A DNA stretch of 50,054 nucleotides from Thermoplasmata archaeon. Its GTDB lineage: Archaea; Thermoplasmatota; Thermoplasmata; RBG-16-68-12; SOIM01. How positions within the stretch are numbered: position 1 is the first letter of the stretch; the number at the start of each line of letters is the position of its first letter. Below, piece by piece: positions 35,001-44,700 of the stretch. The translations under genes and the position numbers were made by a program. The stretch spans positions 1 to 50,054 of the forward strand of contig JAGLME010000029.1 of the NCBI GenBank assembly GCA_023140195.1. Reading direction: 5' to 3'. The notes under the pieces are model-generated. The model saw only the letters and a list, made by a program, of their open reading frames with translations, was not told the DNA's origin and searched no databases.

Positions 35001-36321
35001 TCTGGCTCCCAAAAGTAGGTGTTGGATCCCTCACCCACTCGTCGGTGTAGTTGAGGCCATTCCACAATTTGGATATCGTTTCATCCCTCAGCGGGTCTGG
35101 AGCGGGTCCTTGCTGGCCAAAAGAGACCTTGTCGAGCTCAAACCCGGTCGCATAGTAGAGACTGATCTTTCCACCCTCCATGCTCAAGAATGCTTCTCCA
35201 GGGCCCAGAGAGTATACGGAGTATTCCCTCGGGGCTATATTGGTGTTGCTCCAAACGCCTGCGTCCCAGACATCGAAGCCGTTGGGTGAGAGGTAGATAT
35301 CCGATGTTGAAATCGGCCAGTCACCATCGTTGTAGATCTCGATATTCACATTGTCGATTGAATAGAAGTCCTGGACCTCAGTGATGTCCAGACCGATCTT
35401 CTGGAGAATCAGGAACTCCCTTGCCCTGGTCGAGGCCGATGACAGGTCCTGGTAGCTCGTTCCAAAAGAGATCACAAGAGGCAACGTCACATTGGCACCT
35501 GCAGGCAGCGTTCCGACCTCCCAGCCCACCATGCAGGCTATCTCCACAGGAGAGCCGACTACCTGGTTGGTCATGAGCGAGGCGCGAAGCGTTTTATCAT
35601 CATTGGGGTCGACAGCTCCCGCTTTTCCGGCCTGGGTCCCGTGATATCGGTTCATCGGGACAGCGGAGTCCGCGGAAGCAAGTCCCATGAAGTTGCTACC
35701 CGTGGCGGTGTCCTCGATGTAATACATCGAATCGGTGGCATTCCAGGCATCCAGGTCGTCGCCGGGAGAGTTGTCGATCCTGGTTCGGAAGTTCATTCCG
35801 ACCCGCAGGTCATTGATGTCCGTTCCGTAGATGTTCTCAAGTTTCCACATCAAGATGGCCCAGTCCTCGTTCTCCTTGCTGAACGCTGTCTGATAGATCT
35901 TGAGGTCGTTCGACACGCCAGTGACCCCTGTCTGAGTGAAGGAAGAGTATGTCTCCTGAATGGTTCCGGACTGGATGTAGACATTTACCTCATCCACGGT
36001 ATAGTCACCCGTACCCGAACCGTATCCTGTTGCAACGTCAGTGCTCCCTCCCCCGAATGGATATGCGCTGTGAGTGATCGTAAGGTAGCTCTTGTAGATG
36101 AAATGGGATTGCGTGATCCAGTTCCAGTCGATCTCGTTGGTGATGACACCAAAGTCGTTGATGGAGAACTTCACGTTCCCTGTCGTCAGAGGCAATCCGG
36201 CGGCACTTGCGTTAGGGAATGTCATCAATCCCGAGAAAACAGTGACCGAGAGCAGGACAATCATAATAGGCCAAGGCACGACCTTGAGAAGCGTCTTTCT
36301 GACATCTCGTCTTGCGTTCAA
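32068..36321 (-). CDS. Secreted giant protein B2: Lamin-Tail, von Willebrand A and paired C-terminal modules
   Basis: The protein has about 1417 residues: signal/anchor segment, an unassigned N-domain (about 40-420), a Lamin-Tail domain (about 444-594, with VLNEVGFN and RFIELYCPG), and a von Willebrand factor A domain (about 754-937). The vWA domain has a complete MIDAS: DNSGSM, Thr in GGGTNIPGG and Asp in LLTDGAN. A fibronectin-III-like domain and two C-terminal modules follow, the last with WKFHAREMPAGVYD. The start is uncertain. The ORF runs to a TTG at 36426, but this lies inside the TATA box at 36423-36433, so it cannot be used. TTG 36321 (after GGGGGCGG) gives a normal signal sequence; GTG 36342 is an alternative. 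A metal-dependent adhesion role is inferred. Confidence 0.82.
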   Translation of the reverse strand: MNARRDVRKTLLKVVPWPIMIVLLSVTVFSGLMTFPNASAAGLPLTTGNVKFSINDFGVITNEIDWNWITQSHFIYKSYLTITHSAYPFGGGSTDVATGYGSGTGDYTVDEVNVYIQSGTIQETYSSFTQTGVTGVSNDLKIYQTAFSKENEDWAILMWKLENIYGTDINDLRVGMNFRTRIDNSPGDDLDAWNATDSMYYIEDTATGSNFMGLASADSAVPMNRYHGTQAGKAGAVDPNDDKTLRASLMTNQVVGSPVEIACMVGWEVGTLPAGANVTLPLVISFGTSYQDLSSASTRAREFLILQKIGLDITEVQDFYSIDNVNIEIYNDGDWPISTSDIYLSPNGFDVWDAGVWSNTNIAPREYSVYSLGPGEAFLSMEGGKISLYYATGFELDKVSFGQQGPAPDPLRDETISKLWNGLNYTDEWVRDPTPTFGSQNDRPGILDPPPVVLNEVGFNMNQPDDRFIELYCPGSVTVSLSGWTIVVDSEYVLPPITLNPSRRFFVLRGNDFPVSFAMDDGTTTGDNVYLYDGTGRLVDMVGWSAPHVTGQTVSRVSDPAQWGFGGYSDPTSTEDGWVFGANPTPQVIYMGPDQSKMVDVGQVAAYDVPLYYAGSSPDVFDITYATSLGWTTDITDAMGSPLTDTDGDLIPDTGSMSVGTLMDLKVDVTAPLDPQSGNINTVYVTATSSVNTNLIVTLILRTTAVVPPYVVLNETADPETIWLEGSPIFPQETTITLNVTGAGTPLTWSIPQDTVFVIDNSGSMVWNDPGNLRFSGAKDYVDMMKVPDRAATVVFAGGASLVNGRHLTWNYAQVKADIDSIPPSGGGTNIPGGMTIATNELVGFADPSHVQVEILLTDGANSNPGNDAVALQEAQRAANEGIIIFTIGLLAGTGVNEVLLQQIAAITGGEYHPAPTAAALQDIYLGIFQQIMNIAGTKVNDPMNPNPMIRDILPPYISYVPGTFRDAISNPLPPDTITVNPDGSTTMDWDVDKIFINETWICKFEVTSTLDGHIPVNVYPESRVNYTKWDNSTEMVSFPVTLITVLVPEPVNPPILDIGADQNDVHLSWTIPGPNISHYLIYRSLDQRNFDFSSHWISTLSDPDPTRTDWTDAGAASPTPREYYYAVRAVDIFGTKSITSNTVGKFTKSFDAGLNTFSLPLEPLVGNDIGWYASSIPNTVYVDWMDGTDHWVRQWTGGPLGRPGPLGVGEGFQIHTSSPSTFTFVGTPAAMIMYQEGMGAELNFRKGLTAEAIQDNVILYWRSTPSSIGYEIYRTNDRMAFHSTSLTPIASVGPGVTNWTDFGAVASDAVWYYMVVPLKTGGKEGSSTYSIGVISVTYEEGHNAIGLPLKPNGLWTLDYYCENILGTTGMAYVTFGIWKFHAREMPAGVYDPFMEQGEGYQISVDGIATRYTYVGY

Positions 36322-36422
36322 TTTCCGCCCCCATCTGCCCACGAGGGATCTGTGGTCTATGGCAAGGGCCCCGTGTTTCCTGTTGCAAGAAAGATGCCCA
36401 TGCCCATAGAAATAATCTATTA

Positions 36423-36433
36423 TCAAATATAAG
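36423..36433 (-). promoter_or_regulatory. TATA box for protein B2
   Basis: The minus strand reads TTCTTATATTTGA. The predicted start site near 36402 rules out the longest ORF start at 36426 and leaves a leader of about 80 nt to TTG 36321. Confidence 0.5.
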
Positions 36434-36471
36434 AATGTTATGTCAACATGTGACAGGGTAACTGGTCAACA

Positions 36472-39400
36472 TCACACTCCGATGAAGATGTAGTATGTGG
36501 CCCCCTCTGTCGATAGCTGATACCCACCCGACTGCTCAATGAGGACGTCGTACACTCCTGCAGGCATCTCTCTCGCATGGAATTTCCACACTCCACTTAT
36601 CATATACGACATGCCAGCGATTTCACTGTTAACGTTGCAGAGTTCATCGATCCCAATGGTCACATTGAGCTTCAGGGGAAGAGCGAACGTGTCCGAGCCC
36701 CCGTGATAACTGCCTATCCAAAGCCCTACGCTGTACGTGCCGCTCCCTTCTTCCCCGCCGGATGTCAACGGAATGACCCAATAGTAGAACTGCCGATCCG
36801 GTACTGCCAATCCGAAGTCGGTGTAAGCGGTTGCTGGCGAAATGACAATTCCAATAGGTTGAAGCGATTCCTCGAAAAGCCCATCTCTTCTAGCAGAGCG
36901 GTAGACCTCGTACTCGGAGGCCCCTGGTAGTGTTTGCCAACCCAACGTGATATTCGTGCCCTGTACCCCCACGGTCAGGCTCTTACGGAAGGCGACGGAA
37001 TCCCCAAATCCCTCTCGGTGGCTTATCATGGACCCGGGGAATCCGACAAATGTGCAGTTCGTCCACGAGGAGACCGAAATCTCATAGGTTCTCCCCACCT
37101 GTGCTATTGCATCGTTGACCCCCGCTCCGGACCCAGCCATATGTGTGACCCACCTGCCGTTCGAATCCATCCACCGTACGAGGACCGAGTTTCGGATCTC
37201 GTTTGCCAACTGTGAAACGTTAATCTGGTCGAACGGTTCCAGCGGAAGGGAGAAGCTGTTCAGGCCGGGCTCCAATGATCTCGTCCACTTACCGGCGGTG
37301 TTGCTCGTGGTGCTTACCGACCCGTTTGTGTCCACCGCCCGGAGCGTGTAGTAGTACTCCTTGGGAGCGCCTGGGCCAGCCGCGCCCACATCGGTCCAGT
37401 TCGTCCTCCCGGGGTCCACGTCCACGGATGTGTTGTACACAGCGACACTGAAATCGAACTCGGTCTGGTGCTGGGAACGGTATATCAGATAATAATCCAC
37501 TGTCGCTTGGTTCGGCGGGGTCCATTCCAGCCTGATATCCGTGTTGTTCTCCACTGATGAGCGCAGGTCCGTGGGCGGATCTATCGGAGGAAGCACGACG
37601 TGTATCAACGTGTCCGGAAACGGCATAGTGGCGTTCTCGTTGTTCCATGTGACATACTCCACCCTCGCCTTCGGGTAGACACCCACTGGCACCCATCCCA
37701 ACTGGGAAGATGTTACATCATAGGACACTGTCCAGCTCTCGTTGACAAGGACCTGTGAAAGGTTCCACTCGAGATTGAGACCATCCGTGTTGTTGTAGAT
37801 ATTCTCCGGGAAAATGGAGAAAGAACCGTAGTCCACGTGGATATGCGAAGGCAACACGTCCCTTATCATCGGGACCGAGTCGGTCACGTTCGTATCCCTT
37901 CCGGCGATGTCGAAGACCAGGAGCCCTATCCTGCTGTAGATCTCTTCCAGGGCCTCTGCGTTCATTGCGAAGTAGTACCTTCCACCTGTTCGGTCCGCGA
38001 TCTCCTTCAGCAAGGTCTCGTTGACGCCTATGCCCAGGCCCACCGTGAATACCGCGATATTGTTGTTCACTGCCTCCTGTATCTGCTGGGATGTGAACGC
38101 GTAGTTCGTTGACGCTTCATGCCCATCTGTCAGTAGAATCTCCACCCAAAGATGGGATGGGGTGCCGTTTCCGATGAGTTCCGAGTTGGCCGCCTGCAGA
38201 CCGGCCCCTATGTTGGTTCCACCGTTGGCATCTATGGTGTCAATGTTCTGTTTGATCTGGGTATAATTGCTGCTGAGATGGTCTACAAGTGTGCCCACAT
38301 CGTCGAAATCCACTACCGCGGCTCTGTCAGGTACGGTCATGTTGTCCACGTACTTCTTCGCGGCTTCCAGTCTGAGGTCGAGCGGATCGTTGGAACTCAT
38401 GCTCTGCGAACTGTCTATCACCAGTATTGTATCTTGAGTACGCTGCTCGATGATGGTATGCCCTCCACCGAACACCTCCAGCGTTATCTTGGTAACCTCG
38501 TTCGTCCCCACGCCCTCAAGGTAGATGGTCTCTGGATCGGCTGATTTCATGGGCTCCAAATGCGGTGACGCCCTGGTCTGGAGGATCGCCAGGTCCCTTG
38601 CCTTGTTTATGGTCGAGTTCACGTAGACATCAGCTACCATCTCACTTCCCACAGGGGGCTGGGTCGGGATTGTTACGTTCACAGTGAAGTTGAAGAAGGT
38701 CGATGCCAGTATCACCCCAGTGTCAAGGAGCCCGTCGAAGTTGGTGTCCGTTATCGGGGACCAATCCGATTTGAAGAAGTCTACCGGCCACGGGATGCTG
38801 GAGTTCACGGTGAAGGATATCAAATCGTCCAAGGGTTGGTTGATCAGCGTGAGATCATAGCTTATCGTATCTCCCAAATCTCCATACTTCGTCTGATCGG
38901 GCCAGACCGAGATCAGAGCCATCGTGGGCTGCCTTCCGAACCTCCATCCAGCCTCATATGAGGTCCTGTCGTTGTACCCGTCATGGGTCCCGTTTCCCTC
39001 GGGAACCCTGCTCATGGATTCACCTGGATTGTGCGATGAGTTCCATCCTGCCATATCGAGGAAGGACTCCGTCGAGTCGTAGAAGTAGACGTTTTCACCC
39101 GTTATCGTCATCTCCGCGAAAAGACCTGGATAATCGGTCGGTAGCAGAATGTGATGTGTCTGGATCGTGTTCAGTATTACGTCCAACGTGATGAAGTAGG
39201 GATTGTCGCAGACTATGATGTAGTTCTTGATGTTAACGGTGGAGTTGCCCTTGTACAGAATCTCAATGAACTCTTCTCCGGGCGTTTGAGAGTTGAAGTA
39301 TACCTCGTTAAGAATGACCTCTGTGTCAGGTGTCCAGCTGGTGACAGCGTTCAACAGACCGAAGCTCGGCAGGAAGGAACGAGTCCACTGGTCCACGTAG

Positions 39401-41703
39401 GCCGTTCCGTTCCAGAATCTGGCTGACGATTCTCCGGCCACGGGATCCGGGACAACTCCGCGTTGCCCATAACCGAATCCATCCTCGATCCAGTCCGAGG
39501 TTGTGTTGACCAGCTGCAGGAACTCTCCATCGTCATTCAGCTCATTGGCACCCGTGGAGAAGACCGAATGCTGGCCGGGATTGATCTGCATGACGCTCCA
39601 AGTGCCTGAGACCGTCACGTTCCCCCATTCCTTTGCCAGATCGTAGTTGGACAGATCGTCCATCTCCTTTCCGGCGTTGTAGACCTCTATGCGCTCCCCG
39701 CCGGCCCCGCTGTCCTGCACCTCTGTGAAAAGAAGTATCGCACCTACTGGGACATGTATGACCTGGACGTCGTCGATGTACCATCCGGCCCAACCTGGCT
39801 GGAAGTTGGATGAATCCTGCCACAAATGGAAACCGATTATGATGTCCTGATCGATGAACTGGGTCAGGTCGAACAGGGCCATTTCCCAGTTGAAGCTGAA
39901 GCCGGCGTAGGCGCCCGCTGCACCTCCCGGGGGTGTTGGAGCGGTCAGGTCCAGACTTCCCGGATAACCCCCAATAGGCTCGATATGCGTCCATGAAGAA
40001 CCGCCGTCAACGCTGACTTCCACGAAACCTCCGTCATTGCGGAAGGGGCCATAGATGTCGTAGAAGTGCCAGAACTTCAATCCAGCCCTTTCAGATTTCG
40101 AGAGATTGACAAGCGGCATCTCAAGCCTGAGATCCGCGCTTCTCTCGTATTGAGAGTTCAGATTCGTCCCCCAGCAATCGGTGAGGGAACTGCATTCGGT
40201 GGGTCCAATCGTTGTGGGAACTCCAAGCTCCCAGGATGTCTGTGGGTTTGTTCCGGGCGTCCATTGTCCGCCAGACGCGGGTCCCCCTGACTCCATATCG
40301 TCCTCGAATACCGGCGTCATGACCGTCATGGTCACTTCGGATACATTGTTCTCCTGGACTGCGTCTCCCACAAGCATCGTCTGCACTGTCAGGGTGTAGT
40401 CGCCCGGCACATTGGGCGTGAAAAGCCAACTAGTGGTGGTCGTTTCATTTGGGCTGAGGTTCTGGACCTGCTGCACTGGTGTGTATGCGACCGGTCCGGG
40501 TCCGTAGATGTCCAAGGATACATCGAACGTTTGGGAGAATATCCCGAGGTTGGAAATGAAAGCTGTGGCATTCGCCTGATCTCCCGAAACATGGATCTGC
40601 GGTGCGACGAGGTCATCAACTGATACATCCGGCGAAGGTGTGGACACTCTTATGTACGCGCTGTCCCTGGGGGCCGAACTGATGAACGGGATGCCGTCCA
40701 CTCTCACCACATCCTCGGTCGCGAACGGTGTTCCCGCTGGAACTGTGACCTCAACTACAATATCGAATGTGGAACCCGGAGCAAGAAGTCCGCTGTCCGG
40801 AACCCCCGGGAGACCACCGGAGTCAATCAAGGGAGAAACGCCGTCAGACTGAAAGAGCGAAACCGGCCAGCCAAGGTCATCCATGTGCGCAATATCAATT
40901 ATATCCGATATCGTCTGAAGGTTCCTTATGGTCAGATCGAACTTTCTGGTCGTGCCCTCCAGCCCAATCACGTAATAGTCCGGCTCAACCACCACACCCT
41001 CCCTCATGCTTGCGGTCAACGTAACATCATCTATGTACCAGCCAGGTGAATCCACGAACAGGTCGCTCCCGAAGGTGAATCTGAAGATCAGGTTTGAGGA
41101 ACCGTCAAACTCCGAAAGGTCCACGGTGACCTCGGTCCAATTGAACTGATCGTAGCAGTATGCATAGAGGCCTCCCAGCAAATTGCCTGTCGCGTCCCTC
41201 AGGATTGAGTCGTAGTATGGATTGGGATTGGGCTTCGCCATGTCATCCACCTGGACCCATGTCTTGCCAGCGTCCGTCGAGACCTCGAATATCCCTCCGT
41301 CCCAGTCATGTGTGAAGAAGTCGTCCGTGTCCATGTAGTGCCAGAATGTCAGAACTGTGTTCGAGGACAGGGAAAGGTCGAATGGCGGTGACTCCAGGTA
41401 TGCCAGTGCCCCGTTCGTGTAGTTGGAGGCTATGTTCGTCCCCCAGGCGTTCGTCCCTGAATGAGTTGCATTCGGTCCGTAGTTCTGAGGCGTTCCCCAT
41501 TCCCACTCGGTTCCCGCCCCGTTCGAGTAGGCTCTCCATACCCCTGGACCCGATTCCATATCGTCCGTCCAAGGCGGTGGAAGTGCCATCACGTCGTCCG
41601 ACTGGAATGAGAACAGGATCGTCAGTGAAGAAAGAAGAAGACATAGGACTGTTCCAAAGGATACGATTCTGGACATTGATGCCGAACGAGAATTTCTGCC
41701 CAT
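36472..41703 (-). CDS. Secreted giant protein B3: two MAM-like domains, two Lamin-Tail domains, von Willebrand A and paired C-terminal modules
   Basis: The protein has 1743 residues: signal segment (about 12-40), a MAM/immune-inhibitor-A-like domain (46-230, TDDMESGPG to WYIDDVTL), a NEW3/CARDB-like stretch, a second MAM-like domain (about 465-651), and two Lamin-Tail modules (about 654-750 and 794-914, the second with LNEVYFNSQ). A von Willebrand A domain follows (about 1088-1268) with MIDAS residues in DSSQSM, GGTNIGAG and LLTDGHE. Fibronectin-III-like and two C-terminal modules end the protein, the last with WKFHAREMPAGVYD. ATG at 41703 has a weak site (GGTG) and a TATA box at 41762-41769. 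From the Lamin-Tail region onward it is a clear paralogue of B2; the MAM domains link it to the A1-A3 set. No C-terminal anchor is seen. Confidence 0.85.
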   Translation of the reverse strand: MGRNSRSASMSRIVSFGTVLCLLLSSLTILFSFQSDDVMALPPPWTDDMESGPGVWRAYSNGAGTEWEWGTPQNYGPNATHSGTNAWGTNIASNYTNGALAYLESPPFDLSLSSNTVLTFWHYMDTDDFFTHDWDGGIFEVSTDAGKTWVQVDDMAKPNPNPYYDSILRDATGNLLGGLYAYCYDQFNWTEVTVDLSEFDGSSNLIFRFTFGSDLFVDSPGWYIDDVTLTASMREGVVVEPDYYVIGLEGTTRKFDLTIRNLQTISDIIDIAHMDDLGWPVSLFQSDGVSPLIDSGGLPGVPDSGLLAPGSTFDIVVEVTVPAGTPFATEDVVRVDGIPFISSAPRDSAYIRVSTPSPDVSVDDLVAPQIHVSGDQANATAFISNLGIFSQTFDVSLDIYGPGPVAYTPVQQVQNLSPNETTTTSWLFTPNVPGDYTLTVQTMLVGDAVQENNVSEVTMTVMTPVFEDDMESGGPASGGQWTPGTNPQTSWELGVPTTIGPTECSSLTDCWGTNLNSQYERSADLRLEMPLVNLSKSERAGLKFWHFYDIYGPFRNDGGFVEVSVDGGSSWTHIEPIGGYPGSLDLTAPTPPGGAAGAYAGFSFNWEMALFDLTQFIDQDIIIGFHLWQDSSNFQPGWAGWYIDDVQVIHVPVGAILLFTEVQDSGAGGERIEVYNAGKEMDDLSNYDLAKEWGNVTVSGTWSVMQINPGQHSVFSTGANELNDDGEFLQLVNTTSDWIEDGFGYGQRGVVPDPVAGESSARFWNGTAYVDQWTRSFLPSFGLLNAVTSWTPDTEVILNEVYFNSQTPGEEFIEILYKGNSTVNIKNYIIVCDNPYFITLDVILNTIQTHHILLPTDYPGLFAEMTITGENVYFYDSTESFLDMAGWNSSHNPGESMSRVPEGNGTHDGYNDRTSYEAGWRFGRQPTMALISVWPDQTKYGDLGDTISYDLTLINQPLDDLISFTVNSSIPWPVDFFKSDWSPITDTNFDGLLDTGVILASTFFNFTVNVTIPTQPPVGSEMVADVYVNSTINKARDLAILQTRASPHLEPMKSADPETIYLEGVGTNEVTKITLEVFGGGHTIIEQRTQDTILVIDSSQSMSSNDPLDLRLEAAKKYVDNMTVPDRAAVVDFDDVGTLVDHLSSNYTQIKQNIDTIDANGGTNIGAGLQAANSELIGNGTPSHLWVEILLTDGHEASTNYAFTSQQIQEAVNNNIAVFTVGLGIGVNETLLKEIADRTGGRYYFAMNAEALEEIYSRIGLLVFDIAGRDTNVTDSVPMIRDVLPSHIHVDYGSFSIFPENIYNNTDGLNLEWNLSQVLVNESWTVSYDVTSSQLGWVPVGVYPKARVEYVTWNNENATMPFPDTLIHVVLPPIDPPTDLRSSVENNTDIRLEWTPPNQATVDYYLIYRSQHQTEFDFSVAVYNTSVDVDPGRTNWTDVGAAGPGAPKEYYYTLRAVDTNGSVSTTSNTAGKWTRSLEPGLNSFSLPLEPFDQINVSQLANEIRNSVLVRWMDSNGRWVTHMAGSGAGVNDAIAQVGRTYEISVSSWTNCTFVGFPGSMISHREGFGDSVAFRKSLTVGVQGTNITLGWQTLPGASEYEVYRSARRDGLFEESLQPIGIVISPATAYTDFGLAVPDRQFYYWVIPLTSGGEEGSGTYSVGLWIGSYHGGSDTFALPLKLNVTIGIDELCNVNSEIAGMSYMISGVWKFHAREMPAGVYDVLIEQSGGYQLSTEGATYYIFIGV

Positions 41704-41761
41704 CTTACACCAGCCTTCCCCTTAGAAGGACGCGGTAATGATATTCAATCGGGAAGTGGAG

Positions 41762-41769
41762 ATTTAAAG
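41762..41769 (-). promoter_or_regulatory. TATA box for protein B3
   Basis: The minus strand reads CTTTAAAT about 62 nt before the ATG at 41703. It sits between the stop of the HEPN-type gene (41786) and protein B3, so B3 has its own promoter. Confidence 0.5.
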
Positions 41770-41785
41770 ATGACGGTGATTTGGC

Positions 41786-44700
41786 CTACTTCTTCAGTTC
41801 TCTTGGCCTTTTTAGGATCCTGGACAATGTCTGGATGGAGGTATACACCCTCTCTCTCACATCCGAGGTGTCGGGATTCGCTTCCGACGGATGGGCGGTC
41901 AGGTTCCTTATCTCGATGGTCTCCCTCATGAGGTCCTTTGTATCCTCCCATTCCTCTTCGTTCTCCACGAAGAAGTGCTTGTTGTGGTCTATTGCGTGTG
42001 AAAGAACTCCAAGCGACAGGGTGTCCCATTTCTCCTCCCATGTCCTTGATCTTGTGTTTATGTGTCCCTTGTCACCGAGCAGTATGGTAGCGCCGGTTGG
42101 GATCAGGTCCTTGAGCTTCTCCCTCAGATACGCTTCCAGAGCGTTGAAGTATACTAGGAGCAGCGCCTTCTTTCCTGACTCGGGGAGTTTCTTGGTCATC
42201 TCTCCGGCCTCGGACGCTTCAGCCTCTGAAAGCAGTGTGAATGCCTTCTCGTGCCTCTTGATCTCGTACAAGTTGTCCCCCATCTCCTGTTCGACGATCC
42301 TCTCCCCTGTCGCGAGATCTATCCTCTCTCTTGCGAACAGCGAAGCCGCCAGAGACTCGTAGTGCTGGTCAAGATCCCTCAGATAACTCTCTCTCGTGTC
42401 CAGGTCCAATTCCTTGGCCTCGATCTCCTGGGCTCTGCTGGCAAGCGCCTCATGTTCCTCCTCGAGCTTGCGTAGGAGCTCTTCCACCTCGGTCCTTCTC
42501 TGTTCGGTCACTCTCTCGATCTCCACGTAGGCGGACCTGAAATAGCGGTAGCTCACGGTTGCCCCGATGAGGATGATTATCGTCACAAGTATCGGTATCC
42601 ATACTGGGAAGGGAATAACAGGTGCACGAAGCCCGACTATCGTCTCTTCTACCGTAAAAAGTCCTGAAGGGTCGGTCGCTCTGACCTCGATGGGGTAGTT
42701 CCCGTCTTCGTAACCATCTGTGTCCCAATCATAGAACCAGGTGCCGTTCGTGCGATTCAAGAACTCTGTGATATCTATCCATTCCCTGAACTGGATTCTG
42801 ATTTCAAGCAACTCCACTCGGTCCGAGTCGGTGGCTGTTCCGTTGATGTGGATAATCTCCCCGATCTCGAACCTCGCACTTTCCTCCGGATTGAGGATGG
42901 TCACTATGGGGCGGACAGCGTCCGGTACTGTGTCGAAGCTCCATGTGTAATTGTCCGAGGATGTACCTGAGCCCACTCCATCTTCGTTTCCATCGAGCAG
43001 GTTCCCTCCTGTGTCACTGACCATAGATGAGACTGTTACGAAGTACTTGGATGAGAAGTTAAGGTCCAGCAGGGGCTCGATGAACATTGTTCTGTTAGTG
43101 GCCGAGTATGTTACGTTGATCTGTATTGCTCCCTTTCCGTCCGTGAGAAGAACGCTCGAATTCGTTAGCGATGAAATGTCCATATCGTCATCGAAGATGA
43201 CCCTGAGGATGGGGTTGAGCGGAATATTGGCCTCTTCATGTGGTGGATGTGTGAAGACCACTTTGGGTGGCGTTTGATCAATGGTCGAGAATGAGAAGAT
43301 GTAATCATCTACAGGTGAACCCTCGGAAATCCCGTTGCCGTTGCCATCAAGTCTGTTCCCTTTCACGTCGGATACTCCGTCCGTTGAGTTGCCGTATAGT
43401 GTTACCTGATACGTCGCGTCCGGTTGGAATGAGAGATCGGATATCGTCAGCGATGTCCCATTCTGGTTGAATGTGCCCAAATCCTGCACTGGGATAATGC
43501 CAGGCCCCGTTCCCTTTCCCCACGAGATGCCGTTGCTTGATATCTCAAGACCTGTCTTCAAGCTTCCCAAATCGATTGGTTCGGTGAAGTTTAGGATCAT
43601 GTCCGTGTTCAGGTTAACACCTTCTTGCCCTTGGATCGGAAAAGTGCTCACCACAATTGGAGGTTCGGAATCTGCCACCGTTGAGAACTGCCATTCGTAT
43701 CTGTCCGCGCTACCGCCTTGGAGTATTCCGTCCCCGTTGCCGTCCATCATGTTCCCGTTGCCGTCCAGTGTATCTCCCGAGACGGACACCGTGTACGTCG
43801 TTCCATGCGATAGGTCCGCATCAATATAGATGCATGAACTGCTCCAGTCCCACCAGACCCATCGACTGGGTGATGGTGAAATGGAGAGGAACTGTTCCAC
43901 CGAGGACCTATTCATCGCCTTGGTGAAGCACACAGATATCAAGGATTCCAATGGCATCCCAATGCCGTCGGGACCGTGGGTCACTACCTGGGCTATGGGC
44001 TCTGTCCTGTAAACCAGCTTGAAATCGTCATCCGGGAAACCTTCGGAGGTTCCATTTGAGTTCCCATCGAGGAATCTTGCCGACGTATCCTGAGCTATCG
44101 AGCCATTGATGGTCAACGTGTAATCTCTTGAGAATTCCATCGATCCCACCCCCAGAACGATCTCTGTATTGGAGGGCCATGTGGGCGAGACTGACAGCGG
44201 TGGATCGAAGGACAGTGCACCTTCGACCTGAGTCCTGTTCATTTCCTTGTCAAAGGCAATGCTGATTGTGGATGTCACGGGAACATCGATCTGATTCTGA
44301 AATGGGTAAGTGGCTTGGACTATCGGAGGACAATTGGCAACAGTGACGTTCACTCTGAGGGTGATCGAGACGCTCTTCGTAAGATGGGGCAGAGGCGCCA
44401 CGTTACCTCTGACGCCACATCTAGCTGCGGATACCATCGAAGGGCTCAGGAAGAACCTCTCCCCCTCGTCCTCACCGTCTGAGTCCCCGTTAGTGTCTCT
44501 CTGTTCATACTCAACAACCTGGATATTCCCAGCATAGCCACCAGCATCGGTGTATGCCACCACATCTCCGACGAACCTGTTGCTGCTGAACCACCGTATC
44601 TCTCCAACCAAGTTCCCTATCAATAGATCTTCAAAACCGTCCCCGTCCAGGTCCTTGATCGTCAGTGTGGAGTTCTCACCGGCATCTAAGTCAAGGAGGT

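Noticed and set aside
7983..41703. PGF-CTERM or LPXTG-type sorting signals at the C-termini of A and B proteins
   Set aside because: None of the six ends in a short motif plus TM helix plus basic tail; they end in folded beta-rich modules.
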